NCBI GenBank assembly: GCA_051859045.1
Contig: JBHYGK010000023.1
Location: 124,001 to 188,000 of the forward strand
DNA: 64,000 nt
Source: JBHYGK01 sp051859045
GTDB lineage: Bacteria > Pseudomonadota > Gammaproteobacteria > Xanthomonadales > Xanthomonadaceae
Direction: 5' to 3'
Part shown: positions 54,564-63,074 of the stretch, in pieces
Layout: every line of letters starts with the position of its first letter
How positions within the stretch are numbered: the first letter of the stretch is position 1
Program-made: the position numbers and the translations under genes
The notes under the pieces: generated by a model
The model's database searches: none
What the model was told of the DNA's origin: nothing
Seen by the model: the letters and a program-made list of their open reading frames with translations, nothing else

Positions 54564-56252
54564 ATGCTCGAGACCCTCTTCCTCAAGGACTTCGCCGTCG
54601 CCAGCGAGGTCGAGATCGCCTTCGGCCCGGGCCTCGGCGTGGTCAGCGGCGAGACCGGCGCGGGCAAGTCGCTGATGGTCGACGCCCTGCTGCTGCTCAC
54701 CGGCGCGCGCGCCGACGCGGGCATGGTCCGCCATGGCGCCGCCCGCGCCGAACTGGTCGCCGGCTTCCGTCCCGCGCCCGGCGCGCCGGCCCTGGCCTGG
54801 CTGCGCGAGCAGGACCTCGACGAGGACGGCGGCTGCCAGCTGCGCCGGGTCATCCGCGCCGACGGCGGCTCCAAGGCCTGGATCAACGGCCGGCCGGCCA
54901 CCGCCTCGCAGCTCGCCGAACTCGGCGCGCTGCTGGTCGAGGTGCACGGCCAGCACGAACACCAGGCGCTGCTCTCGCGCGCCCAGCAGCTGGCCATGCT
55001 CGACGCCTTCGGCCAGCACCCCGCCGAGCGCGAGGCCGTGCGCGCCGCCGCCAGGCGCTGGGCCGACGCCGGCCGCCGCCTCGCCGCGCTGGCCGGCGAC
55101 GGCGACCCCGCCGAGCGCATCGCGTGGCTGGAGCACCAGGTCGGCGAGCTCGACGACGAGGCGCTCGACGCCGCCGCCATCGAGGACCTGCTCGCGATGC
55201 ACCGTCGCCAGGCCAACGCCGCGGGGCTGCTGCAGGGCTGCGAGCAGGCCCTCGGCCGGCTCGGCGGCGACGAGGGCTTCGCGATCGGCCGCGGCATCGT
55301 CCAGGTGGCCGCCGAGCTGCGCCGCCTGGCCGCCGACGAGCCGCGCCTGGCCGAGGCCGCCGAGCTGCTCGAGGGCGCCGGCATCCAGGTCGACGAGGCG
55401 GTCAGCGCCATCGAGCGCGCCCGCGACGGCCTCGAGCTCGACCCCGACCGGCTGGCCGAGTCCGAGGCCCGGATCACCCGCCTGCACGAGCTGGGCCGCA
55501 AGCACCGCTGCCCGATCGAGGGCCTGGCCGCGCGCCGCGACGCCATCCACGCCGAGCTCGAGGCCCTGCGCGACGCCACCGCCGGCGCCGACCAGCTGCT
55601 GGCCGAGCAGGCCCGCGCCGCCAGCGACTGGCGCGCCGCGGCCGCGGCGCTGTCGCAGCGCCGCGCCGACGCCGCCGCCCGCCTGGGCGCCGCGGTCAGC
55701 GCGCTGATGGGCGAACTGGGCATGGCCGGCGGCCGCTTCGAGGTGGCGCTCGAGCCGCTGGCGGGCAACGACGCCGCCGGCGCCGATCCGGACCCGTCCG
55801 GCGCCGAGCGCGCGGAGTTCATGGTCGCGGCCAACCCCGGCCAGCCCGCGCGGCCGCTGCGCAAGGTGGCCTCGGGCGGCGAGCTCTCGCGCATCAGCCT
55901 GGCCATCGAGGTGGCCGCGCTGGGCCTGGACGCGGTGCCCACGATGGTCTTCGACGAGGTCGACACCGGCATCGGCGGCGGCGTGGCCGAGGTGGTGGGC
56001 GCGAAGCTGCGCGCGCTGGGCGCGGGCCGCCAGGTGCTCTGCGTCACCCACCTGCCGCAGGTGGCCTCGCAGGGCCACGTGCACTACCGGGTCAGCAAGC
56101 ACGTCGAGGACGGCAATACCCACACCCGCGTGCTGCCGCTGGGCGAGAAGGAGCGGGTCGAGGAGCTGGCCCGCATGCTCGGCGGGCTCGAGATCACCCG
56201 CGAGACCCGGGCCCACGCCCGGCAGATGCTCGAGCGCGGCCAGGCGGGCTGA
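54564..56252 (+). CDS. recN: DNA repair protein RecN
   Basis: RecN is an SMC-like ATPase in double-strand-break repair. The 562-aa protein begins MLETLFLKDFAVASEVEIAFGPGLGVVSGETGAGKS, with Walker A GETGAGKS. It has the RecN pattern VEVHGQHEHQALLSRAQQL, long helical arms (residues ~150-360), the ABC signature KVASGGELSRISLAIEVA, and Walker B PTMVFDEVDTGIGGGVAEVVG followed by the H-loop CVTHLPQVASQGHVHYRV. The start ATG is at 54564; the frame extends upstream over hrcA without meaning. No LexA box is obvious. It converges on fur. Confidence 0.96.
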   Translation: MLETLFLKDFAVASEVEIAFGPGLGVVSGETGAGKSLMVDALLLLTGARADAGMVRHGAARAELVAGFRPAPGAPALAWLREQDLDEDGGCQLRRVIRADGGSKAWINGRPATASQLAELGALLVEVHGQHEHQALLSRAQQLAMLDAFGQHPAEREAVRAAARRWADAGRRLAALAGDGDPAERIAWLEHQVGELDDEALDAAAIEDLLAMHRRQANAAGLLQGCEQALGRLGGDEGFAIGRGIVQVAAELRRLAADEPRLAEAAELLEGAGIQVDEAVSAIERARDGLELDPDRLAESEARITRLHELGRKHRCPIEGLAARRDAIHAELEALRDATAGADQLLAEQARAASDWRAAAAALSQRRADAAARLGAAVSALMGELGMAGGRFEVALEPLAGNDAAGADPDPSGAERAEFMVAANPGQPARPLRKVASGGELSRISLAIEVAALGLDAVPTMVFDEVDTGIGGGVAEVVGAKLRALGAGRQVLCVTHLPQVASQGHVHYRVSKHVEDGNTHTRVLPLGEKERVEELARMLGGLEITRETRAHARQMLERGQAG

Positions 56253-56259
56253 GCGGGGC

Positions 56260-56670
56260 TTACTTGCCCTTGCGCTTGGGGCGCACGTACAGGACGAGGG
56301 AGTGGTCCTCGATCACGTAGCCGTGCTTCTCGGCGATCTCGTGCTGCAGGCGCTCGATCTCCTCGGAGGTGAACTCGATCACCTTGCCGGTATCGACGCA
56401 GATCATGTGGTCGTGGTGCTTGCCGCGGTCGAGCTCGAACACGGCCTGGCCGCCCTCGAAGTGGTGCTTGAGCACCAGGCCGGCGGCCTCGAACTGGGTG
56501 AGCACGCGGTAGACCGTGGCCAGGCCGATATCGTCGCCGCCGTCCATCAGGGAGCGGTAGATGTCCTCGGCGGTGAGGTGGCGGGCGGGCTCGCGCTCCA
56601 GCACCTCGAGGATGCGCATGCGCGGCTGGGTGACCTTCAGGCCGGCGTTGCGCAGGTCCTTGCTCTCCAT
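56260..56670 (-). CDS. fur: Ferric uptake regulator Fur
   Basis: Fur represses iron-uptake genes when loaded with Fe(II). The 136-aa protein has the winged helix (LRNAGLKVTQPRMRILEVLE ... DDIGLATVYRVLTQFEAAGLVLKHHFEGGQAVFELD) and the metal region GKHHDHMICVDTGKVIEFTSEEIERLQ. Only one cysteine remains where many Fur proteins have CxxC (CVDT instead of CLDC), as in some Pseudomonas and Xanthomonas Fur proteins. The start ATG at 56670 has AGGAGA upstream; a longer frame is not conserved. It is divergent from bamE over 118 bp, the classical fur/smpA arrangement. Confidence 0.95.
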   Translation of the reverse strand: MESKDLRNAGLKVTQPRMRILEVLEREPARHLTAEDIYRSLMDGGDDIGLATVYRVLTQFEAAGLVLKHHFEGGQAVFELDRGKHHDHMICVDTGKVIEFTSEEIERLQHEIAEKHGYVIEDHSLVLYVRPKRKGK

Positions 56671-56748
56671 CGATCGATCTCCTGGGGTCGGGGCGGGGCG
56701 CCAGCTGAACGCACGCGCCGTCAAGGGCTTGCGATGCGGGCCGTAGTG

Positions 56749-56754
56749 TATCAT
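56749..56754 (+). promoter_or_regulatory. -10 element (TATCAT) of bamE
   Basis: The sequence gtagtgtatcat before bamE gives an extended -10 (TGTATCAT) with GCTTGC about 16 nt upstream. The same bases read on the other strand as TACACT, which could serve fur, so divergent promoters may overlap here. Confidence 0.45.
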
Positions 56755-56788
56755 CGGCCTCCCTACCGGCCGACCCATCGACCCCCGC

Positions 56789-57196
56789 ATGAAGAAGCTC
56801 GCCGCGCTGCTCGCCACCGCCCTGCTCGTCTCGGGCTGCGGCATCGTCTACAAGCAGCCGATCTACCAGGGCAACCTGCTGGAGTCGCGCAACGTCGAGC
56901 AGCTGCGCGAGGGCCTGACCCGCCGCCAGGTGCAGGTGCTGCTCGGCACCCCGCCCATCGCCGATCCGTTCCACCAGTCGCGCTGGGACTACACCGCCAG
57001 CGAGCGCCACGACCGCCTCGGCAACGTCGAGATCAAGTCGCTCACCGTGTTCTTCGAGGGCGACAGCCTCGTGCGCTGGGAGGGCGAGTACTTCCCCGAG
57101 CAGGACACCGAGCTGGCCACCCGCATGCGCCGCTTCGGCAACCTGCCGCGCGACCGCGACGCCCCGCGCGGCCGCGCGCGCGCCGAACAGCAGTAA
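56789..57196 (+). CDS. bamE: Outer membrane protein assembly factor BamE (SmpA)
   Basis: BamE is a small lipoprotein of the BAM complex that inserts outer-membrane beta-barrels. The 135-aa product has a lipoprotein signal (MKKLAALLATALLVSGC, lipobox LVSGC), then the family pattern YKQPIYQGNLLESRNVEQLREGLTRRQVQVLLGTPPIADPFHQSRWDY and LTVFFEGDSLVRWEG. The last ~20 residues are a basic, variable tail. It is divergent from fur and 6 nt upstream of a small unknown membrane gene. Confidence 0.95.
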   Translation: MKKLAALLATALLVSGCGIVYKQPIYQGNLLESRNVEQLREGLTRRQVQVLLGTPPIADPFHQSRWDYTASERHDRLGNVEIKSLTVFFEGDSLVRWEGEYFPEQDTELATRMRRFGNLPRDRDAPRGRARAEQQ

Positions 57197-57202
57197 GCCC
57201 GC

Positions 57203-57565
57203 GTGCCGAAGGCGCTGCGCGTCGCGCTGATCGCCCTGCCTTGGGGCCTGCTGCTGGCGGCCCTGGGCTTCGCGGCCATCGGCTGGTGGCACTTCCTCGA
57301 CAAGGACCGCGTGCTCTGGGAGCGCGCGCTCGACGACGTCCAGGCCCGCGCCGAGCTGGCCGAGCCGTTGAGGGCTGGAGACGCCGACGCGGCCGCCCGC
57401 GCGGCCGAGCGCCTCGAGGCCCACGGCGCCGGCGCCTGCGCGCTGGTCGCCGAGCACGCCGACCTGGCCCCGGAGCCCCTGCGCGCCCGCGTGGCCGAGG
57501 CCGAGGCCACCTGCTCGACCTGGCCCGCCTCCGCGCCGGCCCCGGTCGCCACGCCCGCCGGCTAG
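57203..57565 (+). CDS. Small single-pass membrane protein of unknown function
   Basis: This 120-aa product begins (GTG at 57203) with one hydrophobic helix (ALIALPWGLLLAALGFAAIGWW) followed by an alanine- and glutamate-rich helical part (ERALDDVQARAELAEPLRAGDADAAARAAERLEAHGAGACALVAEHADLAPEPLRARVAEAEATC) with two cysteines. I do not recognise a family. It starts 6 nt after bamE and is probably cotranscribed. Its TAG overlaps the stop of the convergent rnfH inside a CTAG palindrome. Confidence 0.6.
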   Translation: MPKALRVALIALPWGLLLAALGFAAIGWWHFLDKDRVLWERALDDVQARAELAEPLRAGDADAAARAAERLEAHGAGACALVAEHADLAPEPLRARVAEAEATCSTWPASAPAPVATPAG

Positions 57566-57900
57566 CCCTTCTTCGCGCGCTCCCGGCGCTGCTGGCGCGG
57601 GTCCGCGCGCAGCGGCCGCAGCAGCTCCAGCCGGTCACCATCGCGCAGCATCGCCCCGGCCTGCACCGGGCGGCCGAACACCGCCAGCCCCTCGGGGTCG
57701 ATCGTGCCGCCCGGCAGCCGCGCCGCCAGCCCCGAGGCCTCGGCCGCGGCCAGCGCGCTGGCGCCGTCGGGCAGCACCAGCGCCACCCGCCAGGCCCGGC
57801 CCGGCTCGGCGCACACCACCTCCACCGCGATGGTCCCGGCCGGCGCCGACGCGGCGCCCGCGGGCTCAATCGCCACGGTCGGCGGCCTTGCTGAAGTCAT
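57562..57900 (-). CDS. rnfH: RnfH family ubiquitin-like protein (RatB)
   Basis: RnfH/RatB is a beta-grasp protein of uncertain role, paired with RatA. The 112-aa product has TIAVEVVCAEPGRAWRVALVLPDGASALAAAEASGLAARLP and the conserved VFGRPVQAGAMLRDGDRLELLRPLRADPRQQRRERA, which is the RnfH signature (GDRVEIYRPL.DPKE.RR). The N-terminal ~20 residues are a non-conserved extension. Its start ATG at 57900 lies 35 bases inside the end of ratA, showing translational coupling. Confidence 0.88.
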   Translation of the reverse strand: MTSARPPTVAIEPAGAASAPAGTIAVEVVCAEPGRAWRVALVLPDGASALAAAEASGLAARLPGGTIDPEGLAVFGRPVQAGAMLRDGDRLELLRPLRADPRQQRRERAKKG

Positions 57901-58300
57901 CCACCATCCGGTCGGCCAGGCCCGAGAACCCCAGCGCCAAGGCCCCGCCCAGCAGCTTGCCGGCGAGCTCGAAGTCCAGCCGCAGGCTGACCTTGCAGGC
58001 GTCCTCGGCCAGCACGTGGAACTGCCACAGCCCGGCCAGCCGGGTGAACGGGCCCTCCACCAGGGTCATCTCGATCCGGGTCGGGCGCACCAGCACGTTG
58101 CGGGTGGTGAACCAGGTCCGCAGCCCGCCCATGGTCAGGTCGAGCCGGGCGAGCATGTGCTCGGGGCTTTCCTCGCGGACATCGGTGGCCTCGCACCAGG
58201 CGAAGCGGCGCGGGTAGGCGGCCACGTCGTTGACGAGGTCGAACATGCGCGCGGCGGAGTGGCGGACGAGGGCGTGGCGCTGGACGGTGGTCATCGGCAT
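57866..58300 (-). CDS. ratA: Type II toxin-antitoxin toxin / coenzyme Q-binding protein RatA
   Basis: RatA is a START/COQ10-like protein; in E. coli it binds 50S subunits and blocks 70S formation, and its eukaryotic homologues bind coenzyme Q. The 144-aa product has VQRHALVRHSAARMFDLVNDVAAYPRRFAWCEATDV, ARLDLTMGGLRTWFTTRNVL, and the C-terminal LRLDFELAGKLLGGALALGFSGLADRMVDDFSKAA. Start candidates are ATGs at 58300 and 58294; the first is better placed. It is divergent from smpB, as in E. coli, with 57 bp between. Confidence 0.9.
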   Translation of the reverse strand: MPMTTVQRHALVRHSAARMFDLVNDVAAYPRRFAWCEATDVREESPEHMLARLDLTMGGLRTWFTTRNVLVRPTRIEMTLVEGPFTRLAGLWQFHVLAEDACKVSLRLDFELAGKLLGGALALGFSGLADRMVDDFSKAADRGD

Positions 58301-58357
58301 CGAAGGCTCGCCCTCGCCCCGGGCATCGGCGACAATGCGGCGAAGGAAGAAGGACTC

Positions 58358-58855
58358 ATGGCGAACAAGAAAGGCCAGAAGGATACCGAAAAGGGGAGCG
58401 GCACGATCGCGCTCAACAAGCGCTCGCGCTTCGACTACCACCTGATCGACAAGTACGAGGCCGGCCTGGCCCTGCAGGGCTGGGAGCTCAAGGCCATCCG
58501 CGCGGGGCGCGCCAACATCACCGAGGCCTACGCCGTGGTGAAGAACGGCGAGCTGTTCCTGTTCGGCGCCCAGATCGTGCCGCTGCTGCAGGCCTCCACC
58601 CACGTGGTGCCCGAGGAGCGGCGCACGCGCAAGCTGCTGCTGCACAAGCGCGAGATCGAGCAGCTCATCCACGAGGTCGAGCGCGACGGCTTCACCATCG
58701 TGCCCACCGCGATGTACTGGAAGGCCAACAAGGTCAAGATCGAGGTCGCGGTCGCCAAGGGCAAGCAAGAGCACGACAAGCGCGACACCGAGAAGGCCCG
58801 CGACTGGCAGCGCGAGAAGCAGCGCGTCATGCGCCGCCACAACAAGGACGCCTGA
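58358..58855 (+). CDS. smpB: SsrA-binding protein SmpB
   Basis: SmpB binds tmRNA and starts trans-translation on stalled ribosomes. The 165-aa protein has the family pattern IALNKRSRFDYHLIDKYEAGLALQGWELKAIRAGRANITEAYAVVKNGELFLFGAQIVPL and the basic C-terminal tail DKRDTEKARDWQREKQRVMRRH that mimics the codon-anticodon. The ATG at 58358 follows GAAGGAAGAAGGACTC. The upstream frame is open but not conserved. Its RNA partner ssrA lies 2.3 kb away. Confidence 0.96.
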   Translation: MANKKGQKDTEKGSGTIALNKRSRFDYHLIDKYEAGLALQGWELKAIRAGRANITEAYAVVKNGELFLFGAQIVPLLQASTHVVPEERRTRKLLLHKREIEQLIHEVERDGFTIVPTAMYWKANKVKIEVAVAKGKQEHDKRDTEKARDWQREKQRVMRRHNKDA

Positions 58856-58931
58856 GCCGCGCCGCGGCCTCGGGCGAGCGTTCCCCGGCCGGCGCGCCGC
58901 GCCGGCCATCGGCACCACCCCGGAGTCCCCG

Positions 58932-59819
58932 ATGACCCAGCCCCTGCGCCTGCTCGCCGCCACCGACCTCTCCCCGCCCTCGCGCGACGCCGCGCTGCGC
59001 GCCGCGCTGATCGCCCGCGAGGTCGACGCCTCGCTGGACCTGCTGCACGTGGCCGAGCTGGGCGCCATCGAGCGCCTGCGCGGGCTGCTCGGCGTCGACG
59101 CCCCCGCCGACCTCGAGGCCGCCGCCGAGGCCGCCGCCCGCGAGCGCGCCCGCGCCTTCGGCGACGACCTCGCCGGCCGCGCCGGCACCGCCCCGGGCGT
59201 GCAGGTGCGCATCGGTTCGCCGCTGCAGTCCATCGCCGCGCACGCCGACGGCCAGCAGGCCGACGTGCTGGTGCTGGGCGCCCGCGGCGAGGGCTTCCTG
59301 CGCCACGCCGCGCTGGGCTCCACCGCCGAGCGCCTGCTCTCGCTCAGCCCGCGGCCGCTGCTGGTGGTCAAGACCCCCGCGCATGCCTCGTACCGCCGGG
59401 TGCTGGTGCCGGTCGACTTCTCGGCCTGCTCGCTGCGCGCGCTGCGCCTGGCCCGGCGGATCGCGCCGGCGGCCGAGCTGGTGCTGGTGCACGCCTTCGG
59501 CGCGCCCTTCGAGGCCCGGCTGCGCTTCGCCGAGGTGCATGCCGCGCTGGTGGAGCGCTACAACGACGCCGCGCGCCGCGAGGCCGAGGCCCGGTTCGCC
59601 GCGCTGCTCGCCGCCGAGGGCCTGGCCGCCGGGCAGGCGCGCACGCTGGTCGTCCACGGCGACCCGGCCGCCACCGTGCTCGAGCTCGAGCAGGCCCACG
59701 ACTGCGACCTGGTCGCCATCGGCAAGCACGGCGACGGCGGCCTGCAGGAGTGGCTGGTGGGCGGCGTGGCCCGCCACGTCATCGCGCACAGCCGCGCCGA
59801 TGTGCTGCTCGTTCCCTGA
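58932..59819 (+). CDS. Universal stress protein with two tandem UspA domains
   Basis: This 295-aa cytoplasmic protein consists of two UspA domains: residues ~4-145 (LRLLAATDLSPPSRDAALRAALIAREVDASLDLLHV, with ADVLVLGARGEGFLRHAALGSTAERLLSLSPRPLLVVK) and ~150-295 (YRRVLVPVDFSACSLRALRLARRIAPAAELVLVHAF, ending CDLVAIGKHGDGGLQEWLVGGVARHVIAHSRADVLLVP). The ATP-binding GxxG pattern is clear in the first domain (GARGEGFLRHAALGS) and altered in the second (GKHGDGGLQEWLVGG). It is a single gene between smpB and a GumN-like gene. The stress it answers cannot be told. Confidence 0.9.
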   Translation: MTQPLRLLAATDLSPPSRDAALRAALIAREVDASLDLLHVAELGAIERLRGLLGVDAPADLEAAAEAAARERARAFGDDLAGRAGTAPGVQVRIGSPLQSIAAHADGQQADVLVLGARGEGFLRHAALGSTAERLLSLSPRPLLVVKTPAHASYRRVLVPVDFSACSLRALRLARRIAPAAELVLVHAFGAPFEARLRFAEVHAALVERYNDAARREAEARFAALLAAEGLAAGQARTLVVHGDPAATVLELEQAHDCDLVAIGKHGDGGLQEWLVGGVARHVIAHSRADVLLVP

Positions 59820-59908
59820 ACCGCTCCCCCGGGGCATGACGACAGGGACTCCCGTCCGTCACGAAGGCGCGGCTAGCATCCACGCGCCCTCCGCCCCCGG
59901 GATCCCCC

Positions 59909-61093
59909 ATGCCTGACGCCCCCACCCCGCGCCGCCGCGCGCCGCTGCGCCCCGCCGCCCTCGCCGTCGCGCTGGCGCTGGGGCTCGCCCTGCCCGCCGC
60001 GGCGCTCGCCGCCGCTCCGCAGCCCCCCGCTGCAGCGGCCCCGGTCGAGGCCGAGGCACCCCAGACGCCGACGGATGCGGACGGCGCCCCTGCCGACGCC
60101 GGCGAGCCGGCCACCCTCGAAGCCGTCGTCGTCACCGGCACCCACCCCGGCCCGGGCCTGTGGCAGGTGCGCAACGACGCGGGCCACGTGCTGTGGATCA
60201 TGGGCACCATCAGCCCGCTGCCCAAGCGCATCGACTGGGAGCCGCGCGAGCTCGACCTGCTGGTGCAGCGCGCCGGCCGCGTGCTGTCCGGGCCGGGCGC
60301 CACCGTCGACGCCGACATCGGCTTCTTCGGACGGCTGGGCCTGGTGCCCGCCGCGCTGCGCGCGCGCAACGATCCCGACGGCCGCCCGCTGTCGGAGGTG
60401 CTGCCGGCCGAGCTGTACGCGCGCTGGGAGGTGCAGAAGGCGCTGTACATGGGCCGCGACCGCGGCGTGGAGCGCCGCCGCCCGCTGCTCGCCGCGGGCG
60501 AGCTGATGGACGAGGCGCTCGACGACCTCGACCTGCGCCGCGACAACCTGGCCTGGGAGCGCGTGCGCCGCCAGGCCCGCCGCCATGACGTGGAGATCAT
60601 CAGCCCGCGCGTCACCGTGCGCATCGAGGACCCGCGCGAGGCGCTGCGCGAGTTCGCCGCCAGCACGCTCGAGGACGAGGCCTGCATGCGCGCCACCCTC
60701 GAGCGCCTCGAGACCGACACCCGCGCCATGCGCATGCGCGCCAACGCCTGGGCCGTCGGCGACCTGCAGACCCTGCGCGAGCTGCCCTTCGAGAGCGAGC
60801 TGCGGGTGTGCGCGCTGGCGCTGCTGGAGTCCGAGGCCCTGCGCAGCCGCGGCATCGACGACCTGCCGCAGCGCGCGATCGACGCCTGGCTCGAGGCCGC
60901 CGACGCCGCGCTCGCCGAGGTGCCCAGCACCGTCGCGGTGATCGACATGCAGGTGCTGCTGGCCGGCGACGGCGTGCTGGCCGCGCTGCGCGAGCGCGGC
61001 TATGCCGTGCTGGCCCCGGACGACCCGGGCGCCGACGAGGCCCTCGAGGCCGCGATCGCGGCGGGCGACGCCGAGGCCGCCGGCGCCGACTGA
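59909..61093 (+). CDS. TraB/GumN family periplasmic protein
   Basis: This 394-aa product has a signal sequence (RPAALAVALALGLALPAAALAA), an Ala/Pro-rich linker to ~70, then the TraB/GumN (Tiki-like) domain: GLWQVRNDAGHVLWIMGTISPLPKRIDWEPRELDLLVQRAGRV. Family proteins are Tiki-type metalloproteases or relatives. The usual GTxH signature reads GTIS here, so the first metal ligand appears lost and activity is doubtful. A -10-like TAGCAT lies at 59874-59879. A terminator shared with ssrA follows. Confidence 0.8.
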   Translation: MPDAPTPRRRAPLRPAALAVALALGLALPAAALAAAPQPPAAAAPVEAEAPQTPTDADGAPADAGEPATLEAVVVTGTHPGPGLWQVRNDAGHVLWIMGTISPLPKRIDWEPRELDLLVQRAGRVLSGPGATVDADIGFFGRLGLVPAALRARNDPDGRPLSEVLPAELYARWEVQKALYMGRDRGVERRRPLLAAGELMDEALDDLDLRRDNLAWERVRRQARRHDVEIISPRVTVRIEDPREALREFAASTLEDEACMRATLERLETDTRAMRMRANAWAVGDLQTLRELPFESELRVCALALLESEALRSRGIDDLPQRAIDAWLEAADAALAEVPSTVAVIDMQVLLAGDGVLAALRERGYAVLAPDDPGADEALEAAIAAGDAEAAGAD

Positions 61094-61128
61094 CCCGCCG
61101 CGACGCCGTCGACCATCGCTGGAAAACG

Positions 61129-61156
61129 AAAACCCCGGCCTCGCGGCCGGGGTTTT
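61129..61156. terminator. Bidirectional terminator between GumN-like gene and ssrA
   Basis: A 12-bp stem (aaaaccccggcc with ggccggggtttt) closes a tcgc loop. Poly-A on the left and poly-T on the right let it act in both directions, ending both the GumN-like gene (plus) and tmRNA precursor (minus). Confidence 0.9.
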
Positions 61157-61178
61157 GCGTTCGACGTGTCGCTTGAAG

Positions 61179-61532
<354 letters not shown>

Positions 61533-61560
61533 GGGAGTCAGTCAGCAGACCAACGCCTGC

Positions 61561-61589
61561 AGTGTAGGGACGCGATGCCCCGGCCACAA
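61561..61589 (-). promoter_or_regulatory. Sigma-70 promoter of ssrA
   Basis: On the minus strand TTGTGG, 17 nt and TACACT stand 22-30 nt before the mature tmRNA 5' end. The short leader would be removed by RNase P, as is normal for tmRNA. Confidence 0.7.
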
Positions 61590-61602
61590 GGCGCACGCGG
61601 CA

Positions 61603-61632
61603 TTGCGGGACCGGCGGCCCCCTCGCTACGAT
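61603..61632 (+). promoter_or_regulatory. Sigma-70 promoter of the periplasmic protein pair
   Basis: TTGCGG, 18 nt and TACGAT end 21 nt before the ATG at 61654. It is divergent from the ssrA promoter, and the two -35 elements are less than 20 bp apart, so the polymerases may compete. Confidence 0.55.
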
Positions 61633-61653
61633 CGACGGCGCCAAGGAGGCTCC

Positions 61654-62409
61654 ATGACCCACGCTGCAAGGATGCACGCCCGACTCGCCGTCGCCGCCTG
61701 CGCGCTGTGCGCGCTCGCCGGCCTCGCCGCCGCCGCCCCGCCGGGCGCCGCGAGCGCCATCGCACCGCTCGACGCGGTCGCCCCCATCGACGCCCCTGCC
61801 CCCGCGGACGCCCCGGCGTCGGCGCCGGCGTCGGCGTCGGCGCCGGCCTACCTGCTGCCCGCGGGCGCGACGCTCGGCTTCACCCTCGACCGCGCGCTCG
61901 ACACCCGCGAGGCGGAGCGCGGCGAGCGCTTCGCGCTGGTCCTCGACGACGCGCCCTGCCTCGACGGCCGCACGCTGGCACCGGGCCCGCACGGCGAGGC
62001 GCGCGTCGTCCACGTCCAGAAGGGCGGCATCTTCGGCAAGCCGGCCGAGCTGACCCTGGCCACCGAGCCGCTGGTGGTGGGCGACGCCGTGCTGGCGCTC
62101 CGCGCCGCCACGCCCAGCACCCGCGGCCGCAGCCGCGAGCGGGCGGGCGTCGCGACGGGCGTCATCGTGGGCCCGTTCGGCGCCTTCGTGCGCGGCGGCA
62201 ACATCGCGCTGCCCGTCGGCACCCCGATCGACGCGACCCTGCGCACCGCCGCCGCCATCGATCCGGCCCACCTCGTCGCCTGCGCCGCCGACGCCGCGCC
62301 CGACACCGATCCGCCGGCCACCGGGGCCGGCACCCCTCCCCCCGGCGACACCCCGCGCGCGACCTCCGTCGACGCGGATTCCCACGACGACACGGCCAAG
62401 GAGCCATGA
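61654..62409 (+). CDS. Secreted protein of unknown function with glycine-zipper-like segment
   Basis: This 251-aa product has a signal sequence (ARLAVAACALCALAGLAAAA), an Ala/Pro/Ser linker (residues ~30-65), and a domain with YLLPAGATLGFTLDRALDTREAERGERFALVLDDAP, GEARVVHVQKGGIFGKPAELTLATEPLVVGD and ATGVIVGPFGAFVRGGNIALPVGTPIDATLR. The pattern suggests a periplasmic beta protein with a hydrophobic Gly-rich loop, as seen in uncharacterised Xanthomonadaceae proteins. The ATG at 61654 follows AAGGAGG. Its stop overlaps the start of the next gene (ATGA), so the two are coupled. Confidence 0.7.
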   Translation: MTHAARMHARLAVAACALCALAGLAAAAPPGAASAIAPLDAVAPIDAPAPADAPASAPASASAPAYLLPAGATLGFTLDRALDTREAERGERFALVLDDAPCLDGRTLAPGPHGEARVVHVQKGGIFGKPAELTLATEPLVVGDAVLALRAATPSTRGRSRERAGVATGVIVGPFGAFVRGGNIALPVGTPIDATLRTAAAIDPAHLVACAADAAPDTDPPATGAGTPPPGDTPRATSVDADSHDDTAKEP

Positions 62410-63047
62410 TCCACATGTCCATGCATCCGACCCTGGGCGCCCTCGCCCTCAGCCTCACCCTCGCCGCCGGCGCCGCGTTCGCCCAGGACGAGGCCGCCGC
62501 GCCGGCCGCCGAGGCTGCCCCGGCCGCCGAGGCCGCTCCGGCCGCCGAGGCCGCCCCGACCGCCGAGGCCGCTCCGACCGCCGAGGCCGCCCCGACCGCC
62601 GAGGCCGCCCCGACCGCCGAGGCCGCCCCGGCCGCCGAGGCTGCCCCGCTCCCGCCGTCGCCGTTCAGCGCCGAGGTGCTCGAGGCGATCGGCCCGGCCC
62701 GCGCCGACGCCGCCCAGATCGTGTTCTTCCGCGAGCGCAAGTTCACCGGCGCCGCGATCGGCTTCAAGGTCCGCGAGGGCGAGGAGGAGCTCGGCAAGCT
62801 GCGCAACGGCCGCTACTTCGTGGCCTACGTGGCCCCGGGCGAGCACACCTACACCGTGCGCTCCGAGGCGCGCGACGTCACCACGATGGAAGTCGAGGCC
62901 GGCGAGACCTACTTCGTGCAGGGCAGCATCTCGATGGGCTTCATGGCGGGCCGCCCGAACCTGGCGCCGTCGACCGTGGAGGCCTTCGAGGAGGCGCTCG
63001 GCAAGCTGCGCGTGGCCGATCCGCTCGAGGCCGACGACGAGGAGTGA
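62406..63047 (+). CDS. DUF2846 family periplasmic protein with EAAP(A/T)A repeats
   Basis: This 213-aa product has a signal sequence (LGALALSLTLAAGAAFAQ), a repeat of hexapeptides EAAPAA/EAAPTA (seven copies plus EAAP), and a DUF2846 domain (QIVFFRERKFTGAAIGFKVREGEEELGKLRNGRYFVAYVAPGEHTYTVRSEARD ... VEAGETYFVQGSISMGFMAGRPNL). DUF2846 proteins are small secreted beta domains with no known activity. The ATG at 62406 overlaps the previous stop. The acidic end (ADPLEADDEE) is typical. The low-complexity linker probably spaces the domain from the membrane or wall. Confidence 0.85.
   Translation: MIHMSMHPTLGALALSLTLAAGAAFAQDEAAAPAAEAAPAAEAAPAAEAAPTAEAAPTAEAAPTAEAAPTAEAAPAAEAAPLPPSPFSAEVLEAIGPARADAAQIVFFRERKFTGAAIGFKVREGEEELGKLRNGRYFVAYVAPGEHTYTVRSEARDVTTMEVEAGETYFVQGSISMGFMAGRPNLAPSTVEAFEEALGKLRVADPLEADDEE
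62511..62648 (+). repeat. 18-bp tandem repeat encoding EAAP(A/T)A
   Basis: There are seven full 18-bp units (consensus gag gcc gcc ccg [a/g]cc gcc) plus two thirds of an eighth, with third-position and Ala/Thr variation. The units are nearly identical, so copy number may vary by slippage without a frameshift. Confidence 0.9.
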
Positions 63048-63074
63048 TCCCCGCGCCGCCCCGTGCACCGCGCC

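Noticed and set aside
57703..58360. Longer smpB with an N-terminal extension
   Set aside because: The frame stays open over ratA but reads as antisense sequence. The ATG at 58358 with AAGGAAGAAGGA upstream gives the usual SmpB length.
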